Positions 25,831 to 59,800 of a DNA stretch of 64,000 nucleotides are shown here, piece after piece (the first letter of the stretch is position 1; every line of letters begins with the position of its first letter). Below the pieces are notes generated by a model. It made no database searches. It saw only the letters and a list, made by a program, of their open reading frames with translations, and was not told the DNA's origin. The stretch is taken from assembly GCF_002234675.1 (NCBI RefSeq), contig NC_019866.2, forward strand, positions 4,136,642 through 4,200,641, given 5' to 3'. The position numbers were made by a program, and so were the translations under genes. Source of the stretch: Oryzias latipes (lineage: Eukaryota > Chordata > Actinopteri > Beloniformes > Adrianichthyidae).

Positions 25831-26455
25831 GTAAGTTGTAAATGCAGAAACGGTCTACCACACCACTGTTGTCGCTACTTTAGCTAAGCTGACGTCGATT
25901 AGCCTTCGTTCTCCATGGCTAAGAGAGAGTCTTGTTCACTGACTGAGCAAATCGACACTCAAGTCTTTGCACGTTGCTTTATTTTAATTTTTATTATTAT
26001 TATTTTACTCTGTCTGACGTTGAACATTGGTATTTTTTTGTTACATTAGTAGGATTAATTTAAACATGGCTGTGTTTGGCCTAAATTATCAAACTTTCTG
26101 ATGAGCTGTAATCATAAAGTCATTACTGCTAGACTAATTTGCTGTTTTAGAAGTAGAAAGTTGGTAACATTTAGTTTTTGTTTGCTTTGTGAGCCATTTG
26201 GTTCAATGTTGCAAAACCAAAACATGGCCCAATGAGTTTGGAGTAAATGTTTATAACTGGCGCCTCACAGCTTATTATGGATTTCTTAATTTTGTTGTCA
26301 AGGATTTTTAAAGAACTGCTTAGTCTTAATAATTATTTCGTTACTTTTGCGTAAACATAAAGATAGTGGAGCAAACACAAAAATCTTCAATGTGTTTCTG
26401 GCTCTTTCTTTGAAGAGAAACCTCACCTACACTAACTGCAAACTCAGGAGGATCC

Positions 26456-29400
26456 ATGTCTTTTCTTGTAAGTGTTTTCTTTAATTGTGGATTTGATTTT
26501 TTTCAAATAAATAAATGTAAAACAAAATCTAGACATCCCCAGTTTTCATAGAAGGATGGATTCCTCAAAAGTTAAACAAGATGAATTAAAGTACTTCACT
26601 TCCCTTACAATGTTACTGTTATGTTTTTGCAATTGTAGTTAATGGCATATTTATGTTTATATTTCATCTAATATTTTCATATTCTTGTTTGCATTTCTTT
26701 CCTTTTTCATGCTCATTGTTAACCTTCTGTGTTTGTCAGCGCTGGGTATCTGAGAAATTGAGCGTGGAGAGTCTACGGGATTTGGAGTTATTTCGAGGTG
26801 AGATTCAAGCTGAAAGAATTCATAAACACAAGATCCAGAACTTTCAAAAATAATCAAGAAAAAAAAAACAACATTTTGTAATCAAGTCCGCTTATCTCTA
26901 AGTTTGAAGTGTAAAATCATGTTGAAATGGTTTATTGTTTTTTTTTTAATAATTCTTTAATAGATTAAATTCTGACACAAAAGCAAACAAATGCTGCCCT
27001 GCTTTCCTGCATCTTTTGCGCAGTTAATGCAGCAGATCATTATTTAAAAAAAAACAAAATATATATATATATACTCTACAGATTTTACCTGCTCCCTAAA
27101 TGAACTTGCTTTGAACACAGGGACTGGTTTGTGTTCACATTTCTGTCATTGTTTTTTGACCTGTATTTATTACATATTGAAAGGCAGATTTATAGTCAAT
27201 ACGTTTATGGATTGCTGATATTCATTCTTTGGCCAGCCCCTTTATTTGACTGCTCAGTACCACGCTGACTTTTTTCTCGTAAATGACGCATCAGATTGAT
27301 CTCACGCCGGGGGAAAACCACATAAAACTGTTGAAATGATAAAGGATTCTGGGGAAGAAAGGGGTTCTGACGCACAGAAAAGGTGTACTTTGCTCTGCTA
27401 ACATTGCGATTTTGTGTTAAATGCTTCAGTTCATCAAACTTTCATTGTCAGCTATTTTTCTATAGTTTCTCATTTCTGAGTTTCTATAGTTAAATATGTT
27501 TGTTTGTAGCTTCTTTTCACTGTTTAGTTTTCATCGTTTATCTGTGTTGCCTATTTCTCCAGTATAATTTTTTGTCTCGAGTTGGTTATCAGTGTTTTCC
27601 TTGGTTGTCTTGCTTTAAATTTTCTGGGGTAAATAAATATTAAATTGAGGATGTCAAGCCGATAGATATCTGAACAAAATGCAGTGTTTCGTACTGTTAG
27701 ATTTTGCATCATGCGCCAAAATTCCCTCCCTTTATTGTGTTTTATGTTATTGACGCAATGTTTCTACCCCAGAGCAAGCTCAGGGAGTCTCTCCCAGGAA
27801 AGTAAGTGTGGTGGTCCTGTCATCGTCATCTCCATGTGCATTTTGTGTATGTGCATGCATGCAGGACACAGCTTTACACACTCATTTACCTAGAAAAGCT
27901 GAAGCTTCGTCCTCGGCTTTGCACATCCATGCATGAGCGTGTGGTTGATGACACGGGCCTCACATGTTTGTAGATTCGACAGCACTCAGCAAAGCTCGTC
28001 AGTCCAGTTTGGTCTCACCGGATTTGCCTCCAGCAGCTTTTAGTGGTTTGTGTGCCGCTGCTGCGCTCCGGGCCCCTGCTCTGCTTTGGGTTTTGGGTTT
28101 TTGTTGGTGGTTCCACTAAAAACGTCGACCTGTTCAGGATGTTTGGTGAACCGTTTTTACATGTTGGTGCTCTCTGATTGATCTAATATGGAGCTGTCTG
28201 TAGATGAATGGCATCCTGTGCATTCAACATTCATGGCATCCCATTCCAAGTCCGACCACAGAGGACCTGTTTTTGGACTTCAAGTCATTGGACAGCCTCC
28301 AGAAACTTCTTTTCAGCTGTGGCTGCCATAGCATGTTTGACTTCTTTTTTTCTCTTACAACAGTTTTAACCCAGATAAAATTTCTCCTGCTTCAATCAAA
28401 ACCTTAAGAGTCAATGCAAACAAATGGAACATCTTAAACTGGTTTTTTTATTGGGAAATTGCAGCTTTTGGTTTCCGTTGTTTAGGTTTGCTCTGATTTT
28501 TCTGTTTCTTGGTTTCGGCCGTCATGGAGCAAACCCAGATCGTCATCCGTTTTGCTCTCACTTGCCTTGGTATTTCCATCATCTTTAATTGTCTCAGCCA
28601 AAATAAAGGTTTCTCTAAATGTCTTTGTGATGCAAAAGCTTCTCATCATTTTCTAAGCAAATTGAGGTGCTATTTTGATTTGTACTAGACGTGCCTCATT
28701 TTTATCCGGTTTTTTAATGTTATGCTGTATAAAAAAACACAATTATGAGTAAGCACAAATCAGTGTGTCACAAACCGTGACACTGAATTATTTGCAGTCA
28801 GTGAGATATATGTATAAATAAATAGAATTTCTGTTGGTTGTGGTTTGTCTGTAGGCCTTGGACATGTTTGCAAAAAACACCAGTGTTTTGTTTTGTTTTG
28901 ATTTTACACTGAACCTATTTTGGGTTTGTTTATCAAATTAAAAACTTCTCCTATAAAATCCTTGGCAGATGATGCCATCGTAAGAGCTGTATTCTTTCCT
29001 CTCGGTGTCCAGGCCCATGAGGACAGTCGGGACAGTTTGACGCCTCGCCCCCATCGAGACGCCATGGGCAGCTTCCTTCCTGACAGCAACTTATACCAGC
29101 TGCTTGCTGTTCTTGGTAAGTCTATGTTTTTTTATTTTGTCTACCCTCCCATCTCCTACAGCTAAAAGATTGTATCTAAATCCTAAAATGTGTAGATTTT
29201 GAAGTATTGGGGTTTTCATATACTTGTTAGAGTTTATTGTTTGGAGCTTTTCTGTGTTCAACTGTTCCATGGTGGCATTAAAGTACCACTCCGATAATCC
29301 TCTGGTCTATTTTTCAAAAGCGTTTCTAGTGGTCTTTTGATTAAAATTATGCAGTTTTAACCAAAATCTTAAAGCCTGTGTCGTTTTCTTGGACATAGTT

Positions 29401-32258
29401 TCTGCAGATCGGCAAGGGTTCATCCGAAATTCATGACGCCTGTGGGCCGCCAAGTGTATTTTCTACATCTCAGATATGCAATTTTACCAAAAGCATCTTT
29501 TCATCTGCTCCTGATTTACAATGATTTGAATAAAAAAACATTTAGAAATGCAATTTGAATCCTGATTTTCTTCACATATGTCCTCCATCATCAGAAAAAT
29601 GCCAGAAGAACATGTTAAGATGACCAAAAACAGAATTTTCAAGGGAGGATACAAGATGAACTCTGTCTTTGTTTTAGGGAAGGGATTAGATAATCTGATG
29701 ACCGTAAATCTCGCCCGATATAAAGCCACAGGGGAGCATGTTGCCATTCGACGAATCGACCTTGAGTCGTGCACTAATGACATGGTTACCTACCTGCAGG
29801 TGAGGAGTCCTACTCTTTCATCTGTAGGTTACGCTTTCTTCTCGTCATTTCATTGTCCATCGTTTCTGTTTTTACCAATGTCATTGAAAAAATGTTTGAC
29901 GTTTCGATTCCTCTACCCATCAGAGTGAACTCCACGTGTCAAAGTTGTTTCATCATCCCAGTATTCTGCCCTACAAGAGCGTCTTCATAGCTGAGAATGA
30001 GCTGTGGGTCATCACTCCCTTCATGGCTTATGGTATGGATCACGCCGGCTCCTTGCTTATTAGGGATTGAACCTTCTAGAAGAAGGGGCTCGTCTTCTCA
30101 TAGTGTTGGATCTTGCAGGGTCGGCAAGAGATCTCATCTGTTCAAACTTTGTTGATGGTATGAGCGAGCTGACCATCGCCTACATTCTGCACGGCATGCT
30201 AAAAGCGCTGGAGTACATCCACCACATGGGATACGTGCACAGGTACGCCCGCAGTGACAATGTGACGCCATTTAACATACATTTTCCAAATTAAAAAAAA
30301 AAATCACTGTTAAAAGAGGCTAAAAAAAAAAGGTGTTAAAAATTGGTTTAAATGATTGAATGATCAATCTTCTTTAAAGTGGGATGAGACTCATTTTAAA
30401 TGTTTAAATGTTTTGTAAGTACAACAAATTGAGCTTAGAAATGTTATGGAAAATGTTATGGAATTTAATAAAAAGACAAAAACTTGGTTGATTTGAAACA
30501 GCTCTGTAATTTCAGTTGAAAAAAAACACTAAGGTGACGTAAAATTACCAGCAAACAAAACAGAAATCAGTCGGTAAATCTGATCAAAACCCAAAAGAAA
30601 GTGTTCTGATAAATATTTGAGCTCCAAGAAAATCTTGGTGTATTAGTTTTTGACTTTTTACTGTAATTGCAACAGTAATGTTCAAACATCTTGTTTATTT
30701 AAAGAAGAGGGTGTAATGGTTTTCCCCCTCTTGTCATGCAGGAGCGTGAAGGCCAGTCACGTTTTGATCTCTGCTGACGGACAGGTCTGCATGTCGGGCC
30801 TGAGGAGCATTTTCAGTTTGATCCGTCACGGACAAAGAGCAAAAGTGGTCCACGACTTCCCCCAGTTCAGCATCAAAGTGCTTCCATGGCTCAGCCCAGA
30901 GGTTCTGCAACAGGTATTTCCTCCCCGCTGCACTCCCACAATCCACTGTGTTTTTACTGCAGAGCTTAAAGACTGCCTTTGATGCAAAGCTGTAAAGATA
31001 AGTGACTTGTATTTTTTTTTTTTCAGAATCTGCAGGGCTATGACTCTCGATCAGACATCTACAGCCTCGGTATCACAGCCTGCGAGTTGGCCAATGGACA
31101 TGTGCCTTTTAAAGACATGCCAGCCACTCAGGTGAGCAAAAACCAATCATTTCTTTAACTGCTTCTAGCACATGTTTGTTTTGGATTTAGTTGTTTTTTC
31201 TTCCTAAATTGCTTTTTAAATTAAACTTTGGGGATTTATCTTAAAACCTCATGTTGCCTTTAAATGATGAACACATTGGTCCCGCACAGATGTTACTGGA
31301 AAAACTCAACGGAACAGTTCCATGTTTACTGGACACGACCACCATTCCCCCGGAGGAGCTGTCACTCAAGCCGTCCCGCTCTGGGGCCGATTCTGGGATC
31401 TGTGAGGGGCCCGGAGCAGGAGGGGCCCGGCACTCCAACGGAGAACCGTCTTCCTCGTCAGGAGGTCACCCGTACAACCGGACCTTCTCCCCACAGTTCC
31501 ACCACTTTGTGGAGGTCTGTCTACAGCGGGATCCAGAGAAAAGGTCGGCTGCTTTTCACGCAGGCTTCAAGATGTTTGTGCGAACGGGATTTAGTTTGAT
31601 ACCTTCTTGTTTTTTCTGCAGACCCTCTGCCACCACCCTAAGCGGGCATCCGTTTTTCAAACAGGTATGTAAAGTTTTTTTTGTGTAACTCTGACATCTT
31701 CAGTTGTATTGAAAGCAGACATGGCAGGAGATTGTGATCTTCAAACATCAATGTTGATATTAGATTTTCAAATAACTCCTTTTAATAGGAAACTGCTATT
31801 TTATATTTTAGAGTTTGTGAAAACATTTAAAAAAAACTTTTTGACTTTAATCCAAACAGTTTTAATGTTTTTTTTCTCTCCAATAATACATAATGTTTTC
31901 TGCTATTCTCGTCACCTAGTACATTGCTTTAATCGTATGTATTAAATGTAATAGAAACTGTAACTTAAGGTCAGATGAGATGGTAAAACTTGTGAACAGA
32001 TGCTGAAAAATAACCTTTAGAAGGTCTGCAGTTCATCCTGAGCTGGGATTCTCAAAGTAAAAGAAAAGAAAACGTGAGTCCTTCATCCAGTGTTGTTTCC
32101 AGATGAAACGGCGGCCCTCTGAAGCGCTCCCCGAGCTGCTGCAGCCCGTGTCGCCCATCACCAGCTTCGAGGGCTCTCAGCCGCAGGACTCGCCCTCCGC
32201 TCTGGCACGCTTAGAATCGAGTCTGAGCCACCTGGATGTGGACGACTGGGATTTCTGA
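26456..32258 (+). CDS. strada: STE20-related kinase adaptor alpha (pseudokinase)
   Basis: Twelve coding exons: 26456-26467, 26740-26797, 27773-27801, 29013-29115, 29678-29799, 29924-30032, 30119-30242, 30742-30913, 31027-31131, 31290-31543, 31622-31664, 32103-32258. They close in frame as 428 residues; human is 431. The start MSFL and the RWVSEK block are as in mammals. It is a pseudokinase: the nucleotide-binding lysine of the VAIK motif is arginine (VAIRR, 89-93), the HRD motif reads HRS (185-187) and the DFG position reads GLR (205-207). It still has SPE of the APE motif near 234. With MO25 it binds and allosterically activates LKB1 (STK11) and keeps it in the cytoplasm, upstream of AMPK. 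The C-terminus DDWDF corresponds to the MO25-binding WEF motif. I did not place a separate exon for part of the mammalian N-terminal segment, which varies between isoforms. Confidence 0.95.
26798..29012. other. STRADA introns 2 and 3
   Basis: Holds the small 29-base exon 27773-27801 and otherwise AT-rich intron. An AG and GTAAGAG pair around 28968-28980 would frame an 11-base exon, but it would break the reading frame. No mobile element with definable ends was seen. Confidence 0.4.
29281..29645 (-). repeat. Short TIR repeat, copy E
   Basis: Minus-orientation copy: it starts with the complement of the family end (AGTACCACTCCGATAATC) and finishes past TCCTCCATCATCAGAAAAATG. It lies in STRADA intron 4 and ends only about 32 bases before exon 29678-29799. 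Part of the acceptor neighbourhood may therefore derive from it. Confidence 0.6.
30243..30741. other. STRADA intron 7
   Basis: AT-rich intron of 0.5 kb with A-runs near 30293-30303 and 30323-30331. Nothing else recognised. Confidence 0.4.
31665..32102. other. STRADA intron 11
   Basis: AT-rich intron before the terminal coding exon. No gene or repeat recognised. Confidence 0.4.
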
Positions 32259-46816
<14,558 letters not shown>

Positions 46817-49234
46817 GAGCAACATGACTTAACTCTGAGCCTGTCTGACTGGAGATGCTGCGTTGACTCTGTCCAAAATACCCATCTGAAACTTTGCCAA
46901 ACGCCCGACTGGATTTTTGTATCTGAGAGACGTGAAGCTGAAAGGATCTCTTCTCCTCACCTCATCCACTCAATGCTTTGCTCTTAATTTCCAGTGTTTC
47001 GGTCCCTTCATCCGTCTGATCTACTTTCTTAAAGGTCTACTGATAGAATGCCGTGCCTCCATCTGTGGGTTCGTCCACCCGTGTAACCATAGCAGCAGCT
47101 GCAGCAGTTTGGATGCAGGAACAGTCGGATGTGACAGTGATGTCAAGCAATGAAGGCCTGCATCTCATGGTGGCTAATTGAGGTATCAGACCCCTAAAAT
47201 GTGAGGAGATGTTTAAAACCAAACCTTATGACTTTTAAGTTACAGTATGTTCAATTCAATGCAGTAGTTTCTCTTCATTGTTTTGTGTGGCAATAAACAG
47301 CCTTTTCCCATTGTGTGTTCATTGAGCTTAGAGAGTTTTTCACATTGTTTGTTGTTTCATCGTTTTGGCTCCATCTAGTGGTGAGATGTATGAATTGTTT
47401 ATTGGGTCATGAAACTCCACTAACTTTATTCTTTAAACAAAGTCAAACCTCATTAGATTCCTCCACATTTTTATCACTTGTTGAATTCAGTTACACATCC
47501 TCTATACTTTAATATTTTTATTTTCTGATGTCGGCAAAGAAATCCACGACACCTAATTGGGTTACAGTTTTTATTTTAAGGAGTTAATCATGATGCAACA
47601 TTTTTAAAGTGCTTAAGAATTTAATTCAGTTTCTTTATTTTAACATGTTGATAAAGGAGTGTTTTTTTAACCGCACAACACTTGACATGAATACTTTAAG
47701 CATTCACCAAGAAAAACTTCTAGTTATCATAAAAGATAAGACCCAAACTACATGTGGTGTATTTTGTTTCTGACACGGTTTATTCATATTAAAATTTGGT
47801 TTTAAATATGTAGTTTATTAAGCTACATTTATTTACAAAAATGTCAAAACTAAAAAGTTTTGGATAAATTTGGATAAACTGATATGCCTTTTAATTACCC
47901 TTAAAGTGTTCAAAGGTCAATTTTAAAGAGAACCTCAATTATTGAAAAGAAAATGGCCAGAAAAAGAGTTTTTGTAGTCTAAAATCAGAAAGACTCCTCC
48001 TCTGGTCAAGCAAGCCATTTTGTCCAATTGTTTTTTTAAACATCTGAAGTTCATTCGAATATGATACAAAAATTGAATCAAATATGTTTTTAAAAAAATA
48101 ATTCGGGTTGACATCAGTTTCGACATTCATTATTCCTCAAATCAAATCAAAACAATCTTTGTTTATACTGTACAGCACTTTTCAGGTTTTTTTTATAGTG
48201 ACAAAATTCAGAATTCAATACAGAAGGCTGATGGCCAAGAAATCATTCAGTTTACATATCTTATAAATGAATAATCAACTACACATAAAACAATTAAGTG
48301 GGGAAAAAATAAAATTAAAATGGGTGTATCCTAATTAGAAATAATAAATTAAAAAACTTTAAAAGCCCTTCATATCTGGAAACATGTCCCTTCATATCTT
48401 AGTTAGGGCCCTGAACTTTGACAGTGGGTGTACTACATTTAGTAATACTTCTCCCTCCCTTTTGGATTGTGTTGGGTGAATACTTTTGACTTCATTTCTT
48501 GCTCTACGCACGTTTTCACGTGTCTGAAATCATTTTCTTGAACTGAACTAACACAAAGTGCTGTAGACCAGGATAATAAGTGAACTCCATCCTCGTGACA
48601 GAACATGTTCCTGATTGTCTTCACCCTCCAAACCTCATCTGAACATCGAGAGGAGCCCCTGCAGTGACCCTCAGAGGTCCTAGAGGCTTACAGACCACAC
48701 ACACCATGTGAATGGACGCTCCAAGCACAGAAAATGAACGTTTTCACAAAGTGGGCGGGAGTTTTCCAGCTGGGCCGTGTGCTCTGATGACAGACCCACC
48801 CGAAAGCCAATCGGCGCTCCGCACAAATCTGCATCAACCAGTGAGAAATCCTCTGGTGCGCCCATATGCTGCACGGGATAGTTGTGCAGGTTGAGCTGTT
48901 GTGTTGTCACTTTGCAGTAATGTTTGAGGCATGTTCTGCGCCGGAGCGCATTTCTGCGTAATGACGGAGAACGCGCAGATTACCGGGACGCGTTAAAGTG
49001 CAAACCCACGCAGCTCGTTCTTCTTATCGAAAGAAAAGAATCCATTGAAAAGAAAGATGAAAGTGTGTGCAGAAGAAAGCTCGGGAGTTGTGCCAATCAA
49101 GAGGACTCGCCGCGGTTTCTTCGCTTTGGATGAACTGAGTGCGCGCAGAGAGGAGCTGCTGTGAGCCGTGAGCGCGGAGCAAAGAAGCGGTGTGTTTTTT
49201 TTTACAAGCCCGGCTGCGGGACGCAAGAGGCGAG
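46817..49234. other. RUNDC3A 3-prime UTR and intergenic region to FAM117A
   Basis: An AATAAA at 47292-47297, about 475 bases after the RUNDC3A stop, is the likely polyadenylation signal. The rest to about 48900 is AT-rich and shows nothing. From about 48930 to 49234 it is CpG-rich and is the probable FAM117A promoter and 5-prime UTR. Confidence 0.55.
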
Positions 49235-54789
<5,555 letters not shown>

Positions 54790-56811
54790 GTGGAAATGTG
54801 AGCAAGTCCCTTGAAGATTAAAGCACATTGGACTGCCTGGTCTTGAAGAACCTGGAAGTGTTTTATATGCAGCATGACGATGGACAGTGATTATCACTGC
54901 ATGCCATGATCACAAGGATTATTATAAACTTTTCAACTGCAGCCTTGAGTTTTGTTTGACTCTTGACTAAGTTTGGCCTAAAATCTTTTGGATTTGATGA
55001 TTATCTTTACCTGTGGGATGAATACTCTTAGCTGGTTGTTTTGCTCATCAGCACTTGCTTTATTCTGTTTTTTTTTTTTTTTCAATATATAAGATGTAGA
55101 TTAGACTGCAGAACTTAAGTTAAAAAATGTTAGGGAAAACTGGGAGAACTATCAGAGAGAATGTATCTTTTTGATCAAACAAATGTAGTGTTTGTGTCAT
55201 CTCTTAGTTGCAGGGATCCTTTCATAAATGTCACAGTATTTTCAGGAAACCAAGCACTTGGATTACCTTCTCAGTGTCCTCAGCTATTGACCAGTATCCT
55301 ACTAGATACTTTTTGTGTCACTTAACAGATAAAAAAACAAAAACAATTTTGTATTTGTTTCGTAAATCTATAGTTTGAAACACAATTATTTTTGACGTAT
55401 AGTTTTTGAACTGCTACTTTTGTACAGATGTTTCTAGAAAGATATCTATTTTTGTATCTTTGTTCTATGTTTTTAAAGTGTTATGGTTGCGTATTTACTC
55501 AAACTACCCTGACATGGGTTGCTAATAAGCTGAAACCAAGGTTATCCTATCTTTGCTGCCTATTGCAGGCATTGTTGGAGCCAAAGTTAGTTTGTTAAGA
55601 CGTATTCTGTGAATTGGTCCATTTGGATTTGTTCTCAGCCCATGTGTTTTTATTACCGTCTGTTCTGATCATAAAGAAATAAAAGCTATTTGCGCTATTA
55701 AAAATACTAAAAAAAAAAAAAAACAATAAAAAAAATAAAAAAACCAGTTTTGGCATCAGATCTTACTGCAACACTGAGAAAACAACTTTCAAGAAAAACT
55801 GTATAATTTTTAAATTTGGGAGTTATTTTCTTATACATTTTTCCCCCCAACAAAACTTAAAGAACAACAGCAACTCTAGAAGTTTACACATTAGTGAAAT
55901 CCCTAATTTTTTGTGTTTTGGCCTAAACCAATGTTAACCAGTGTTTTAACTAAAACCTCAACGATTTTGGTGATATATTAGTTTAATCATTTACGTGTAT
56001 TGTCATAAAACTCCTTTCGCTGTGATTGTTGTGTTTTTTGGCTTTGACACGTGGATTTTTGATTTTAAATTTAAGTACCGCCTTCATAATACATGGGGAT
56101 TCGTGATTGGCTCATGGTGCCTTCACTCGCTTTACAAGGACCAATTATTTCAACCCACATCCTTGGACGACAAAAAGGTACGCCGCTTTTCCTAACAAGG
56201 ACCCTACATTTTGTTTAGGCTTTCCCTGAAATCGCCGTAAGAAAATGCGTATTATTTTTCTAAAGAAAAACGTAAAGTGACAGCTTTAACGTCTTTTAGT
56301 ATTTTTGTTGTAATGTTAAGAGTTTAAATGATAATGTTAAGTTGGTATTTATTGCTGAACGATTTTTTAGATTAATCTATTTGTTCAGGCGCAGCAGAGG
56401 ACACTTATTAAGTTCTTTATTACACCAATTCCGGTGATAATATTACAGGAGATGAATTGTCTGCTGTGACACTTTTTTTCAAACTAAAGACCGGTTAAAT
56501 TCGCCTTAAATACTTAGTCGAATTGTATTCAAAATCATAGTAATGCCCACATAGACTTACATGGCGTTGTATTTAATAGACGATTATCTCCACTGACTGT
56601 AGTACTACAGGTATTGGCTCCCGTGCCTACTGTTTTTTTTTTTCAAGCAAAAACATTCAGCAACGGGAAAACCCGCCACTAACTAACTTGGACAAGCGAG
56701 CGCCATTTCCAGGCTCGTAACATCGGCTATATAGTGGAGCGAGAGGCTGGTGCCAGAGGCGCCGGAAGCGGAGCGGTGTCTGTTAGCATACCCGGGCTGG
56801 TGGGGGACGCT
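54790..56811. other. FAM117A 3-prime UTR, spacer and SLC35B1 promoter
   Basis: AATAAA at 55678-55683 lies 0.9 kb after the FAM117A stop and is followed by an A-rich run, a plausible mRNA end. The segment 55740-56640 is AT-rich. The last 170 bases before the SLC35B1 start (about 56650-56811) are GC-rich with CpG and fit a promoter and 5-prime UTR. Confidence 0.5.
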
Positions 56812-59800
56812 ATGGCTGCGGGAAAGGGAGCGGGGAAGCCCGCCTCGCTGTGGGACAACATGAGGATCAGGTTCATCGTTTGCTTCTTTGGAGTCTTCGT
56901 TTGTTATTTTTACTACGGAATCCTACAGGAGACAATGTAAGTAAGTCGGAGCTGTAAAAACTGGCTTTATCTGTTCACAGCGCGATTGTTGTCAGCACAA
57001 GTTTGAACCAAGAATGTAAACAAACCGTCGAGGTTTTCTTTTATGTAGCTGAAAAAAGGGTCGTTTGCCAAGTTAAAAAAGATCATGTAAGGTTTCATAA
57101 TCTCTTAAGATGTTATGAAACACCTTCAGTTTAAGTTTAAGACACACAGCTGCTAACTAAAAAGACTGTCCTGCTGTCCTTGTTGAATAAAAAGCATGAT
57201 AGATCATTTCTAGAGCATCACTGCTCCTTCAAACTTCCTGATGAAGACACTCCGCTTCATCTGTATTTTCACTGATTTCTCCCCCAAACTCTTCTTTTTG
57301 CAGCACACGCGGGGACTATGGCCATGAGAAGTTCAGATATGCTCGCACTTTGGTTTTCATCCAGTGCATAATCAACGCTGTGTTTGCAAGGATCTGTAAG
57401 TATGCACGGAACAGACCAAACCATCCAAACCAGAGAATGGGACGTTAATGTAAACTTTGTCTGATCTCCATCCTAAATAAAACTAGTTCTCCTTTTTTTA
57501 TCCTTCTTCTCCAGTGATACAGGTTTTCGAGGGCTCTAAACCAGATCCCACTAAAAGCTGGCTCTACGGCCTGTGTTCCCTTTCTTATGTTGGAGCCATG
57601 GTGTCCAGTAACTCTGCCCTGCAGTTTGTCAATTACCCCACACAAGTAAGCCATTTAAACACAGACTTATTATCTTAGCTTTAGAGGGGTGTGGGCTTAT
57701 AATTCATCAGTTCTTTATGCTCATTTTCTAAAAAAAAAAGTGTTGTCTTTTAGGTATTGGGAAAATCCTGCAAGCCCATACCGGGTAAGTCTGTGTAATA
57801 ACATATATATATAAAAATAAGATTAGAGTGTAAACTGCTCTTACGGTTTGGTGAAGGATGAGCGACTTTCCTTACTTTGTATTTAAGACATAATGAGACA
57901 ACAAATAGAGAATAAGTAGATTAGCTGTAGGGGTGTCAAATTATCGCATCATTCGAGATTAATTAATTACAGATATTTTAGCTTTTTCAATTTTTTTTAT
58001 TGCGTTAATCTTTTCTTTCCCCAAAGTCTGTTGATGTCTAATGATGCACACCTGGAGGGGCATCATCCCGCTCATACCATGGTCATTTACGAAAAAGATC
58101 AATATGAAATCAATGATCAGGACTTCAATCCTGTTGTTTTTTCAGGTTTAAATCCTTTTTTAGAGAGATTATGAAACGCTTAACAACAAACTGCAATTTT
58201 GTTATTGTAGCTCACAACATATCAGACTGTTAAGAGCCTTTAAGGTTTTCTGTCTGTCATTGTGGAAAGACACAAAAGATTTGTTTTTAAATGCGTGCTA
58301 ACAGTTCAGCTCAGAATAATCTTGAGGTTTTTTTCTTTTTCATAGGGAGAGTCAGACTTTGTGTGAGATTATGTTTCAGCCGTTCAAACTCTATTGTGTC
58401 CTCCGGTATATTTTACATGTGTGTGCGTCATTTTCAGGGTGATTTTATTCACGAATGGACGTCTACAGATGAAGGTTTTTTTCTTTCGTGTCTTGTTACA
58501 GTGATGATTCTTGGTGTGACCATACTAAGGAAGAGATATCCGCTGGCTAAGTATCTGTGTGTGTTGCTGATTGTGACCGGGGTCGCTCTGTTCCTCTATA
58601 AGCCCAACAAGAGCACGGCTGCTGTGGACGATCATATCTTTGGCTTCGGAGAGATTCTGTTGGTGAGTGATGGTGGGATCTGGAGACCTGAACGCTTTAG
58701 CTCTAACAGCTGTGTGATCCTTGCTGTGTGCCTTCTCTTTATTTAAGTTGGTCTCGCTGACTCTGGACGGGTTGACGGGCGTGGCACAGGACCACATGAG
58801 GGCTCGCTTCCAAACGGGAGCCAATCACATGATGCTGAACATCAACGTGTGGTCCACTCTCATTCTCGGGTTTGGTAAGTCGCTGATGCTGGTTTCAGAA
58901 AACTCAGCAGCGATGGACTCATAATGTCCCTACACTGAATGCTGTATTTGCCGTGGGTTGTTTTATCAAAAAAACCTCTTTCTCGTTGACACGCTGAGAC
59001 GAAGCCGGGGATCCGCGTTTACTTTGATGTCGTATCTAACGGGAGTTCATGGTTCATAAAAAACAAAAGCGGTAACTTTTGTGTTTGAGGCAGAAAATGG
59101 GAGAACAGTTTACCGAGGAGCCAAACCTCATCAATTCAGTCAAAGCAGAGTGTTATCTGTAGAGATAAGAAACATCAAAGGGATGAACGGAGAAGCTTCT
59201 ATGACGCGTCGGAGAGCCAAGCACAGAAACCATTCAGATTTAATGATGAGTCTTTTTAAGTTAAGCACTGCCAGGCTGTAGGGGTGGACTGAAGAGTCAA
59301 TCTGCTGCCCTGTTATTTTAAAATGACTTGTAGTTGCTGTAAAGTCCTCTGTCTTACTCAATATTTCACCTCATTTCTTGAGGATAAGTGAATTTATCCT
59401 GAAACCAACAAACGGGAGGCTTCTTGTGATATCTATGACATATTGGTCCATCCTTAATGGGAGGAGAAAACGTCCTTTTCAGTTTATTTCTTTGGTAGTT
59501 TATGTTTTTGTCAGATTTCTCTCTGTTTTTTGTAATAATTCCGTCCAGATGTTGTCAGAACCTTCTGCTGAGAATCTGATTGGGTTCTTTGCTTTTCTTC
59601 ATTTTGGCTCCACATTACATTGTGTCTGGGACTGCAGAGATAAAAACATAACATTTTAAATCCTTAACTTTACTCTGCTTGTCTTTGTCAAATGCTAAAG
59701 TACAATAATGTGGGGCGGCCGTGGTGCAGCGGTAGGGCGGTCGACCCATGATCGTAATATTGCAGGTTCGATTCCCGCCTTGCACGCCCATGAGTCGATG

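Noticed and set aside
28968-28980. Micro-exon in STRADA between AG and GTAAGAG
   Set aside because: Its 11 bases would break the frame between exons that join perfectly without it.
56734-56811. N-terminal extension of SLC35B1 starting at GTG
   Set aside because: The extension starts with GTG, is GC-rich 5-prime UTR, and the ATG at 56812 matches the family start MA-x-GKG.
59711-59790. tRNA gene
   Set aside because: A and B boxes are present, but the arms of a cloverleaf are not complete and the sequence continues into a SINE body and tail.
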